Assembly (NCBI GenBank): GCA_028289405.1
Contig: JANQPP010000212.1
Location: 1 to 50,093 of the forward strand
DNA from: Pirellulales bacterium
GTDB lineage: Bacteria > Planctomycetota > Planctomycetia > Pirellulales > JANQPP01
Length of the DNA: 50,093 bases
Direction: 5' to 3'
Part shown: piece by piece, positions 34,580-44,016 of the stretch
Layout: each line of letters begins with the position of its first letter
How positions within the stretch are numbered: position 1 is the first letter of the stretch
Position numbers and translations under genes: made by a program
The notes under the pieces: generated by a model
What the model saw: only the letters and a program-made list of their open reading frames with translations
What the model was told of the DNA's origin: nothing
The model's database searches: none

Positions 34580-35491
34580 TTGAAGCAACCTTCTGGACAA
34601 CCGATCTCCGCCGAAACGCCAGGGAGATCCCCTCCCAGCCGTGATTACGAACTGCTCGATTTCGGCGCTGGACGAAAACTCGAGCGGTTCGGAGACGTCA
34701 TCATCGACCGGCCCTGTCCCACGGCTGACGGCTACCAGCAGCATACGCCACCACAGTGGGGCCAAGCGTGGGGACGCTTCGAACGTGCCACCCCGTTGCG
34801 CGGAAGTTGGCATTGGCGACAGGCTCTGCCTGACGATTGGTCGTTCGCAGCGCTCGGCTGCCGATTGCAACTCGAACCGACCGCCTCCGGACAAATCGGA
34901 GTCTTTCCAGAACAGTTCGCCAATTGGCAATGGATCACCGAACGTTGCCGGGAATTTCCGGGAACGCGTGTGCTCAATCTGTTTGCCTACACGGGCGGCA
35001 GCACGCTGGCGGCAGCGTCGGGGGAAGCCTCGGTAACGCACGTGGATGCCTCCGCCAGCGTCGTGCGTTGGGCCCGCCGCAACGCCGTGCGGTCCGGCTT
35101 GGAGTCGAAACCCATCCGCTGGATCGTGGAAGACGCGCTCACCTTCGTCCGTCGTGAGCATAAGCGTGGCCGGAGTTATCAGGGATTGATTTTGGATCCG
35201 CCCAGTTATGGCCACGGTCCCAAGGGCCAAGCATGGAAAGTGGAACGCGACTTGCCACCGCTGCTCCACGATTTGGCCGAACTGACGCGGGACGGACTTC
35301 GCTGGATTGTCTTGACGTGCCACACTCCGGAGTATTCCGCGTCGCGTTTGAAGGCGTTGGTCCGCGCGGCGTGGCCACGGATCGACGAAGATCGATTTGA
35401 ATTCCACGGGCAGATCTTACGCTCCGTGGCTGGAGCGTCGCTGCCGGCGGGCGCGGTCGTTCGTGTTGGTCCGGGGCCTGATCATGTATGA
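34580..35491 (+). CDS. Class I SAM-dependent methyltransferase, RlmI/RlmK-like
   Basis: A 303-residue protein. The N-terminal third (LLDFGAGRKLERFGDVIIDRP) is a beta-rich lead-in, and the rest is a Rossmann methyltransferase: SAM motif RVLNLFAYTGGSTLAAA, acidic strand VTHVDASASVVRWARRNA and catalytic-type motif LILDPPSYGHGPKG. The DPPSY motif is characteristic of RNA cytosine or adenine methyltransferases such as RlmI and RlmK, so 23S rRNA is the likely substrate, but the PUA domain of RlmI is missing. The start is probably TTG 34580, as an earlier TTG at 34487 would overlap the PIN-TRAM gene by 56 bases. The next RNA methyltransferase gene overlaps by 8 bases. Confidence 0.85.
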   Translation: MKQPSGQPISAETPGRSPPSRDYELLDFGAGRKLERFGDVIIDRPCPTADGYQQHTPPQWGQAWGRFERATPLRGSWHWRQALPDDWSFAALGCRLQLEPTASGQIGVFPEQFANWQWITERCREFPGTRVLNLFAYTGGSTLAAASGEASVTHVDASASVVRWARRNAVRSGLESKPIRWIVEDALTFVRREHKRGRSYQGLILDPPSYGHGPKGQAWKVERDLPPLLHDLAELTRDGLRWIVLTCHTPEYSASRLKALVRAAWPRIDEDRFEFHGQILRSVAGASLPAGAVVRVGPGPDHV

Positions 35492-36290
35492 CCGGCTGAT
35501 CACGAGCCCTCGGAATCCACGGCTCAAAGAGGTGCTCCGCCTGCGAAATTCTCGCCGTGGAGACCGCCTCCGCCTGTGCCTAATTGACGGCACGCGCGAA
35601 TTACGCAGGGCACTCTCGCATCGAGTTCCCGTCACCACGCTCTTCGTGGACTCCAGCCAACAAGATCAACCGAATCTTCGGGACATCACGGCCCAATGCG
35701 CCGAAAAAGGAGCGGAAGTCTGGCAGGTCGAACCGCGTCTGTTTCCCAAAATCGCCTATGGGGAACGGCACGAAGGAGTCGTGGCCATCGCGGAGTCACC
35801 GCTACGGGAGTTGACAACAGCAAACACGAATCGGCACCAAATGGTCGGCGTCCTTGTCGCCTTGGAGAAACCGGGGAATCTCGGCGCCATTGCCCGCAGC
35901 GCGGACGCGGCGGGAATCGAAGCGCTCATTCTAGCGGATCCCCACACGGATCCCTTCCATGCCAATTGTATTCGCGCCAGCCTGGGAACGATCTTTTGCC
36001 TGCCGGTCTATCGGGCCACTTCAACCGAAAGCATGGCCTGGCTCCGCGCGTGCGAGTTTCAAATCGTGACCTCCCGCGTCGATGCGAGCATGTCATACAC
36101 GGAGCAGGATTATCGAGGCCGCACCGCCTTGGTCCTCGGCAGTGAAAGCCAAGGGCTTCCCGCCGACTGGGTAGCCTCCGACATCCGCGCCGTCCGCATC
36201 CCCATGTCTGGCGAAGGAGATAGCCTGAATGTCTCCGTGACGGCCGCGCTCCTGTTTTTCGAAGCCCAGCGGCAACGCCAATCCACTTGA
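35484..36290 (+). CDS. TrmH/SpoU-family RNA 2'-O-methyltransferase
   Basis: A 268-residue SPOUT methyltransferase. The N-terminal substrate-binding domain begins YDRLITSPRNPRLKEVLRLR. The three SpoU motifs are visible in order: LEKPGNLGAIARSADAAG, LVLGSESQGLP and IPMSGEGDSLNVSVTAALLFFE, which build the knotted SAM site. It methylates ribose 2'-OH in rRNA or tRNA; the target cannot be assigned. The start overlaps the stop of the preceding methyltransferase gene (ATGTATGA), so translation is probably coupled. Confidence 0.92.
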   Translation: MYDRLITSPRNPRLKEVLRLRNSRRGDRLRLCLIDGTRELRRALSHRVPVTTLFVDSSQQDQPNLRDITAQCAEKGAEVWQVEPRLFPKIAYGERHEGVVAIAESPLRELTTANTNRHQMVGVLVALEKPGNLGAIARSADAAGIEALILADPHTDPFHANCIRASLGTIFCLPVYRATSTESMAWLRACEFQIVTSRVDASMSYTEQDYRGRTALVLGSESQGLPADWVASDIRAVRIPMSGEGDSLNVSVTAALLFFEAQRQRQST

Positions 36291-36393
36291 CCGGATGAAA
36301 CTAGAAGTTATTTCGAATGAGTTTGCCCGAATTTTCGCTGTATGAACTCGGGAAGCTCAGCTCCACGGACGCTACACGCCCATGCGGCACGCA

Positions 36394-36433
36394 TTAAAAT
36401 CGGCCCGAGGAATCGAGGATTCCCCGAGCCGAT
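36394..36433 (-). terminator. Rho-independent terminator of the RRM gene
   Basis: Positions 36399-36414 and 36418-36433 form a 16-base stem with a 3-base loop; on the minus strand two pairs are G-U. The stem is followed on that strand by TTTTAA (36398-36393). It lies 53 bases after the RRM stop codon. Confidence 0.82.
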
Positions 36434-36486
36434 ACGTGCGATGTCCGACGATCAATCAGATGATCCTGCCGACCGAGGGGCCGGGA

Positions 36487-36795
36487 TCACCAACTGCGGC
36501 GCGGGCCGCCGCGTCCGCCACCACCTCCCCCTCCGCCACCGCCGCGACCTTCGCGACGCGGCCGAGCTTCATTTACCGATACGTTCCGTCCCGCGATCGG
36601 CTTGAGGTTCAAGCCTTCGATCGCCGCGCGGGCCTCGTTGTCGTTCGGCATTTCCACGAACGCGAAGCCACGCGAACGGCCCGTCTCCCGGTCCATGATA
36701 ATATTGGCCGAGGCGACTTCGCCGAATTCCCCGAAAGCCTGTCGCAAGTCGTTTTCCGTGGCATCAAACGACAGGTTCCCCACATAGATATTCAT
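36487..36795 (-). CDS. Small RRM RNA-binding protein with Gly/Arg-rich tail
   Basis: A 102-residue protein with one RNA recognition motif. RNP-2 reads IYVGNL (residues 2-7) and RNP-1 reads RGFAFVEM (about 41-48). A tail from about residue 80 is rich in Gly with interspersed Arg (EGRGG, GRGGPRR). This is the layout of the cold-inducible glycine-rich RNA-binding proteins of cyanobacteria and plants. In bacteria such proteins act as RNA chaperones, often at low temperature. The gene is monocistronic, has GGGAG upstream of ATG 36795, and ends in its own terminator. The upstream open frame to 36888 shows no conserved sequence. Confidence 0.93.
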   Translation of the reverse strand: MNIYVGNLSFDATENDLRQAFGEFGEVASANIIMDRETGRSRGFAFVEMPNDNEARAAIEGLNLKPIAGRNVSVNEARPRREGRGGGGGGGGGGRGGPRRSW

Positions 36796-37166
36796 CACCA
36801 AAACTCCCAGACAAAACAAAAACCGAACCAACCGTGAACTGGGAGCACTTCGTCGCATCAGTGCGCGGGTTTTACACGGCGACGCCAATCGAAAAAGAGT
36901 CTACCCAGACACAGTATTTGGTACCAGATTTTTTCTCATTTGGCTAGATGGCGGACGCCTCGGAAAGCGGATTTGGTGGTTTTCGCATTCGCCGAGGCCC
37001 CCACCACGCCGACGTGACGTGAGCCAGCGGGTCGGCGATAATACAACTTCCACGGTGGGATGAGCCCTTCAGGACACATTCGCCACCGCGTGTTGAGCCA
37101 AAGCGAACACACGGTATTACGTACATCATTTTAGATCCAGCGGCACGCCTTTCAGGGAAATTCGTT
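36796..37166. other. Divergent intergenic region (371 bases)
   Basis: It holds the leader of the RRM gene (minus) and of the VKOR-DsbA gene (plus). I see no gene. A candidate plus-strand promoter lies at 37014-37042. The first 110 bases next to the RRM gene are AT-rich with an A-rich stretch on the plus strand, compatible with a long 5' leader such as cold-inducible genes often have, but I could not define a promoter on that side. Confidence 0.4.
37014..37042 (+). promoter_or_regulatory. Candidate promoter of the VKOR-DsbA fusion gene
   Basis: GTGACG (37014-37019) and GATAAT (37037-37042) are 17 bases apart on the plus strand, each near consensus. It would leave a leader of about 118 bases before the start codon at 37167. 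Confidence 0.35.
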
Positions 37167-39098
37167 TTGTTGCCTCAGCTTCCCGCCTCATCACCCGACC
37201 GGCTTTCCAGAGTCGAACTCCCTCCCGCCTCCTGGTGGGTGGGATTGTTGGCGCTCGGCTTGGCGATCAGTGCTTGTCTGGGGCTGGTCGCTCAGCACCT
37301 CACGGGTATGAGCCTGCCGGGCTGCGGTGCGGAAGGTGGTTGCAGTCTCTTAGCCGAATCGGCTTGGGGGAACTGGGGCGGATGGCCTTTGTCTTTCGTG
37401 GGGCTTGCCTACTTCGCGGCCCTCACAGCGGCCTGGTGCCTGCAACGCAGGGGAGTTTTCTCACGCATAACCAAATGGGTGATCCGTGCCGGCTTGGTCT
37501 TCTCCTGCGTGTTGCTCGGAGTCATGTTCTCGCGAGGCCAGTGGTGTGCGTATTGCGTGGCCATCCATCTGGCGAACCTCATTGTTTTGCTTTCGAGCGA
37601 AACCCAAAAAATCACGCGAGAATCTCCCGAGTGGCGGCCCATCGTCGCCGCGACCGGCACGTTTGCCGCCGTTTCGCTGGTCCTGGGCGGGATCCACTTA
37701 TTCCAAGAACGCTCCGTCGAGCAGCAGTTGGCCGCCGAGGCAGAGGAATCGAGGGAACGGGTGCTCGCTGCCGCGCAAACCCCGCAACTGGATGCCGGAA
37801 ACGTGGAGGCAACCCCACGGACAAGCACACCAGCCGTGCCAGCTTCGCCCTCGGATTCCGAGGCGGAGGTTTTTCGTGGCCGGTACCGCTTGGGGCCGGA
37901 ACGTGCCCGGATGCGGATCGTGGCCTTCGCCGATTATCAATGCGGCGATTGCCGCTTCTTTGACGAAACGGCGGAACGGCTCCTCCGCGAGCGGGACGAT
38001 GTCGCCTTTTCCCTGAAGCATTTCCCGTTCTGTACCGACTGCAATCATCGGATTCAGCAGAATCGTCATCCCAACGCCTGCCGGGCAGCATTGGCCGCCG
38101 AAGCTGCTGGGATCCTCGCCGGAGAGGAGGGATTTTGGCGGCTCCATCATTGGCTGCTTTCCCGCCAGGGCACATTCACCGACGAGGAATTGCGGGCAGC
38201 CCTGCCGGGCCTTGGATTCGCCAATGCCGAAGAATTCTTGGACGTGATGCAGGGTCCCGAAACGCTTCGCCGCGTCCGTGCCGACATTGATGAAGCCCTG
38301 GCGCTGGGTATCGTGACCACGCCTTTCATTTTCATCAATGGCGTGGAATTCAAAGGCTGGCAGACACCGGGGGCATTGCAAGCAACGGCCAAAGCGTTGG
38401 CCGAGGCGAACGCGGAATTTCTCACCGCCGCCGCCGATGAACCGATGTCAGGTTTGGAAAGGCATTTTCTCCTCTGGAAGAACTTCCCTGCCGTGGAACT
38501 GCCCCGACCCGCCATGCCTTGGACGCGCGGGCCGGACGATGCCCACGTGCGGATTTTGCTGATGGCCGAACATGCCTCGCCCGAATCTCGCGAGGCGAGC
38601 CAGCTCTTGCGGGACATTGCGGGGGAATACCCTTCCGTGCAGCTCGTTTTTCGCCACTTTCCACTGTCCAAGGCATTCAATCCGGCGCTCAAGGATTTGC
38701 CGCAAGACCCCTATCCGGAAAGCCTGCCCCGAGCAGTCATCGCGCAAGCCGCCGGCATGCTAGCGGGGAACGATGCTTTTTGGGCGGCGCATGCTTGGCT
38801 GCTCGAGCACGAGGGGACATTGAACATCGGCGACGTGCGAGAATTCTCTGCCCGCCAAAAAATCGACGCCGATGTCCTGCTGGCCAAAATGAAATCCCCC
38901 GAGGTCCAACGGGCAATTCGTGACGACGTCCTGCTGGGATTGCGAGCCAGCATGCGTTGGGCGCCCAAGATCGCCATCAACGGGAGGCCCGTGAGTGGCT
39001 GGAGAAGTCATCCGGGCGTCGTGCGGCGGATCGTGGAATACGTGCTGGACAATGATTCCGGCGCGGCGAATGGAACGTCCGCGGAACGGTTGAACTGA
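37167..39098 (+). CDS. VKOR - DsbA - DsbA-like fusion protein
   Basis: A 643-residue protein joining a disulfide-regenerating membrane domain to two thioredoxin-fold domains. Residues 20-180 are a vitamin K epoxide reductase domain with four to five helices, loop cysteines C53 and C59, and active-site C127-A-Y-C130. A linker (about 180-235) leads to a DsbA-like domain with active site C259-G-D-C262 and a cis-Pro loop TTPFIF. A second DsbA-like domain (about 450-630) has ASPE at 470-473 where CxxC should be, so it is redox-dead and may bind substrate. The fusion should oxidise exported proteins and be re-oxidised by quinone. The start is TTG 37167 or TTG 37170, with CAGGGAA upstream. Confidence 0.88.
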   Translation: MLPQLPASSPDRLSRVELPPASWWVGLLALGLAISACLGLVAQHLTGMSLPGCGAEGGCSLLAESAWGNWGGWPLSFVGLAYFAALTAAWCLQRRGVFSRITKWVIRAGLVFSCVLLGVMFSRGQWCAYCVAIHLANLIVLLSSETQKITRESPEWRPIVAATGTFAAVSLVLGGIHLFQERSVEQQLAAEAEESRERVLAAAQTPQLDAGNVEATPRTSTPAVPASPSDSEAEVFRGRYRLGPERARMRIVAFADYQCGDCRFFDETAERLLRERDDVAFSLKHFPFCTDCNHRIQQNRHPNACRAALAAEAAGILAGEEGFWRLHHWLLSRQGTFTDEELRAALPGLGFANAEEFLDVMQGPETLRRVRADIDEALALGIVTTPFIFINGVEFKGWQTPGALQATAKALAEANAEFLTAAADEPMSGLERHFLLWKNFPAVELPRPAMPWTRGPDDAHVRILLMAEHASPESREASQLLRDIAGEYPSVQLVFRHFPLSKAFNPALKDLPQDPYPESLPRAVIAQAAGMLAGNDAFWAAHAWLLEHEGTLNIGDVREFSARQKIDADVLLAKMKSPEVQRAIRDDVLLGLRASMRWAPKIAINGRPVSGWRSHPGVVRRIVEYVLDNDSGAANGTSAERLN

Positions 39099-39159
39099 AA
39101 TTCAAAACGCGGCAGCTTGCGAAAGATTGCCGCTCGGTACGGAGCAATTCATTACGATC

Positions 39160-39936
39160 ATGTCCGATGCGGTAAGTTCTCGTGCGGCGCTGGTGACCGG
39201 AAGTGGACGTGATCGGGTGGGCCGTGTGGTCGCGAGATCCCTGGCGCGGCGCGGCTTCAACATCGGCATTCACTATCACCGTTCCGCCGATGAAGCAGAA
39301 CAGGCCGTCGCGGAAATGCGATCGCTGGGAGCGAAGTGCGAGGCCTTTCGCGCTGATGTGGGAAATGAAAGGGAAGTCGAACAGATGTTTCGCCAAGCCG
39401 TGGAGTGCTTCGGACGGCTCGACGTACTCGTGACGACCGCCTCCATCTGGAAGCCGGGCCACTTGGAGCAGACCACCGCGGAGGATGTGGAACGGAATTT
39501 CCGCGTGAACACCCTCGGCACCTTCTTGTGCGCTCGCCGGGCTGGCTTGATCATGTGCGACCAGCCGGAGGGGGGCACGATCATCACCATCGGGGATTGG
39601 GCCCTCGCGCGGCCCTATCCGGATCACGCCGCGTACTTCATTTCCAAGGGCGCCATTCCCACCTTGACCCGCACGTTGGCGGTGGAGCTCGCGCAGCGCA
39701 ATCCGCGCGTCCGGGTCAATTGCATTCATCCCGGGCCGGTGATGTTCCCCCCGGATGCAACGGAGGAAGAACGGCAGGATCGGATCAACTCGACGCTAGT
39801 CAAACAAGCGAACTGTCCCGAAAGCGTGAGCCAGGCGGTCCAGTTTCTGATCGAAAACGAGTTCGTCACGGGAGCCTGCATTCCCGTCGAGGGAGGCCGG
39901 ACGATCTTCGCGCAAGAAACCGGCGCCGGCGAATGA
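39160..39936 (+). CDS. Short-chain dehydrogenase, pteridine reductase (PTR1/FolM)-like
   Basis: A 258-residue SDR. The cofactor motif is TGSGRDRVGRVV near residue 11, followed by NIGIHYHRSADEAEQAV, where HYHRS matches the NADPH-recognition segment of protozoan PTR1. The usual catalytic Ser is replaced by Asp (D146 in TIGDWA), 13 residues before Y159 of YFISK, again as in pteridine reductases. The end GGRTIF and VEGGRT fit the SDR C-terminus. PTR1 and FolM reduce dihydrobiopterin or dihydrofolate, so a role in pterin or folate recycling is likely, though other SDRs share some of these residues. ATG 39160 is the best start. Confidence 0.83.
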   Translation: MSDAVSSRAALVTGSGRDRVGRVVARSLARRGFNIGIHYHRSADEAEQAVAEMRSLGAKCEAFRADVGNEREVEQMFRQAVECFGRLDVLVTTASIWKPGHLEQTTAEDVERNFRVNTLGTFLCARRAGLIMCDQPEGGTIITIGDWALARPYPDHAAYFISKGAIPTLTRTLAVELAQRNPRVRVNCIHPGPVMFPPDATEEERQDRINSTLVKQANCPESVSQAVQFLIENEFVTGACIPVEGGRTIFAQETGAGE

Positions 39937-40153
39937 ACGGACGTGGCTCTCCTTCCGTCGCCTGGCGATGAGTCCTACTTGATCGACCCGCCGTGAATGA
40001 ACCATTAACATCAAGCAAGACGATCCGCTACGGGCGCGCGGAAAGACACCTCGATTTGTGTTACGCTAAGAGTCACGCGGGGACGTGGACATGCGTTGTG
40101 AACCACCTGGCGGCGTTCCCGGGAACTCAACCTATCCTCGGTGAAGCATCATC

Positions 40154-40531
40154 ATGGCCCAAGGCAAAAATGTGTTCGGCGGCGAATTGGCGACTTGTGG
40201 TACCTCTCCCATGACCGGTTTCTTTCGCGATGGCTGCTGCGGCACGGGACCAGGCGACGTGGGACTGCACATCGTCTGCGCGGAAATGACCGCCGAATTT
40301 CTGGAATTTTCCGTGTCGCGAGGCAACGATCTGACCACGCCGAATCCGATGTTCGGTTTTCCCGGCTTGGAACCGGGAGACCGTTGGTGCGTCTGCGTGC
40401 AGCGGTGGCAAGAGGCGCTCGAAGCGGGAGTCGCCCCGCCGGTGAATTTGGAGGCCACGCATATTTCCGCCCTCGAATTCATCAGCTTGGAGGACTTGCA
40501 GGCGCATGCCCTCGACGCGGAATCGAGTTGA
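40154..40531 (+). CDS. DUF2237 family protein
   Basis: A 125-residue protein recognised as DUF2237 by its near-complete conserved pattern. It opens MAQGKNVFGGELATCGTSP, continues TGFFRDGCCGTGPGDVGLH and VCAEMTAEFLEFSVSRGNDL, and ends with FPGLEPGDRWCVCVQRW, APPVNLEATH and ALEFISLEDL. Several conserved cysteines (C15, the CC pair, VCA and CVC) suggest metal or thiol chemistry, but the function is unknown. It stands alone between an SDR and an exported hydrolase and is followed at once by a perfect hairpin. Confidence 0.9.
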   Translation: MAQGKNVFGGELATCGTSPMTGFFRDGCCGTGPGDVGLHIVCAEMTAEFLEFSVSRGNDLTTPNPMFGFPGLEPGDRWCVCVQRWQEALEAGVAPPVNLEATHISALEFISLEDLQAHALDAESS

Positions 40532-40560
40532 AGCGGCGCGCCTCGACTTTCGCGCCGCTT
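40531..40560 (+). terminator. Perfect hairpin after the DUF2237 gene
   Basis: AAGCGGCGCG (40531-40540) and CGCGCCGCTT (40551-40560) form a perfect 10-base stem with a 10-base loop, starting on the last base of the stop codon. There is no U-run, so termination may be partial; it sits 31 bases before the CocE-like gene. Confidence 0.5.
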
Positions 40561-40590
40561 GAAATTCCTACCCACCTTGAGATATCCACT

Positions 40591-42480
<1,890 letters not shown>

Positions 42481-42516
42481 TATAGCAGCCCCGCTCAACA
42501 AGGGCTCGACTTTTCC

Positions 42517-44013
42517 CTACGCCAGCCAGGAAGGGATGACCTTTCCGCCGACGTCGGTGAGGCGGAAGTCACGGCCTTGGAAGCGGTGGGTCAGCCGCAG
42601 ATGGTCTAGGCCGAACAGGTGCAGGATCGTGGCGTGCAGATCGTTGACATGCACGGGATCTTCGGTGATATTCCAGCCGATTTCGTCGGTGGCGCCGTAC
42701 ACCTGCCCTCCCCGAATGCCGCCGCCGGCCAGCAGCATGGTAAAGGCGAAGGGGTGATGGTCCCGGCCGGTGTTCGATTCGCGGCCCCGTCGGTTTTCGC
42801 CGAGAGGCGTACGGCCGAATTCGCTGCCCCACACGACGAGCGTTTCGTCCAGCAGGCCCCGCCGTTTCAGGTCACCGATCAAGGCAGCGATCGGCTGATC
42901 GACGGCGGTGGCGTTGTAGGTGATATTGCGGTCCAATTCGCTGTGCTGATCCCAAGAGGCGTGAATGATGTTCACGAACCGCACGCCCCGCTCCACCATC
43001 CGGCGGGCCAGCAGGCAGTTCCGCGCGAACGCGTCATGCGTTTTCAGGTGCGGCAGCGTACCGCGAAAGCCCTTGCCGGGCGGTTCCGGACGGTCGACAC
43101 CGTACCAATCCAGCGTCGCCTGCGACTCGCTCGACAGATCGATCAGTTCCGGAGCCGAAGTTTGCATGCGGCTGGCCAATTCATAATTGGCGATACGGCT
43201 GGCGATCTCCGGGTCATGCACTTCCTGATAACGTCCGTGATTGATCTCTCCCAGCGCGTCGAGCCCGGCACGTTGTAGTTCCGGAGGCAGCCCGTCGGGG
43301 TTACGCAAATTCAATACGGGCTCGCCCGTGTTGCGAAATAGCACGCCGCTGTAGGACGATGGCAGAAATCCACTCTGGTAGAGCGTGGCCCCGCCGCTCG
43401 ATCCGCGGCCTGCGGTCAGCACAACATAGCCGGGCAGGTTCTCCGATTCGCTCCCCAGGCCGTAGGTGAGCCAGGACCCCATGGTGGGCATGCCGAATCG
43501 CGACACGCCGCACTGCATCATTAGTTGCCCGGGATGGTGATTGAACTCTTCACTGTGCAGACTGCGGACCATCAGCAGATCGTCCGCGCAACTGCCGAGG
43601 TTGGGCAGAAGATCGCTGAACTCCATGCCGCATTGGCCGTACTTGGTGAACTTGCGCGGGCTCCCCATCAGCACGGCGGATTCGGGCTGAATGAAGGCAA
43701 AGCGGGCCGTTTCCCAGATTTCCTTGGGGAGCGGCTGGCTGTGCAGCTCATTCAACCGCGGCTTGGGATCGAACAAGTCCAACTGCGACGGCGCACCGGC
43801 CATGAAAATGAAAATGCAGGACTTGGCTCGCGGCGGAAAATGCGGTTTTTTCGTGGTTGACGACGGGCCGATCGAACTGGCACTGGCGGTTGCCGGCGAT
43901 AGCAGGCCATCCCGAGTCAGCAGGGATCCCAGCGCCATCGCGCCCAAGCCGCTGGCCGTCGTATTGAAGAACTCGCGTCGAGTGCGGTCTGGATGCTGTA
44001 AAAATGGCGACAT
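42517..44013 (-). CDS. DUF1501 protein, Tat-exported, sulfatase-like fold
   Basis: A 498-residue DUF1501 protein. The N-terminus has a twin-arginine signal (TRREFFNTT, R12-R13) followed by a hydrophobic stretch, so it is exported folded. The body is of the alkaline-phosphatase/sulfatase-like superfamily: CIFIFMAGAPSQLDLFDPKP at the start of the core, HHPGQLMMQCG, VVWGSEFGRTPLGENRRGR and GRDHHPFAFTMLLAGGGIRGG. The formylglycine motif of true sulfatases is absent. DUF1501 genes in planctomycetes nearly always follow PSCyt1/DUF1549/DUF1553 genes; here the gap is three bases, so the two are co-expressed. CGGGAG precedes the ATG at 44013. The substrate is not known. Confidence 0.94.
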   Translation of the reverse strand: MSPFLQHPDRTRREFFNTTASGLGAMALGSLLTRDGLLSPATASASSIGPSSTTKKPHFPPRAKSCIFIFMAGAPSQLDLFDPKPRLNELHSQPLPKEIWETARFAFIQPESAVLMGSPRKFTKYGQCGMEFSDLLPNLGSCADDLLMVRSLHSEEFNHHPGQLMMQCGVSRFGMPTMGSWLTYGLGSESENLPGYVVLTAGRGSSGGATLYQSGFLPSSYSGVLFRNTGEPVLNLRNPDGLPPELQRAGLDALGEINHGRYQEVHDPEIASRIANYELASRMQTSAPELIDLSSESQATLDWYGVDRPEPPGKGFRGTLPHLKTHDAFARNCLLARRMVERGVRFVNIIHASWDQHSELDRNITYNATAVDQPIAALIGDLKRRGLLDETLVVWGSEFGRTPLGENRRGRESNTGRDHHPFAFTMLLAGGGIRGGQVYGATDEIGWNITEDPVHVNDLHATILHLFGLDHLRLTHRFQGRDFRLTDVGGKVIPSWLA

Positions 44014-44016
44014 GGC

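Noticed and set aside
42483..42516. Terminator-like AGCCC/GGGCT followed by TTTT after the CocE-like gene
   Set aside because: The stem is only five bases with a 10-base loop, too weak to call.
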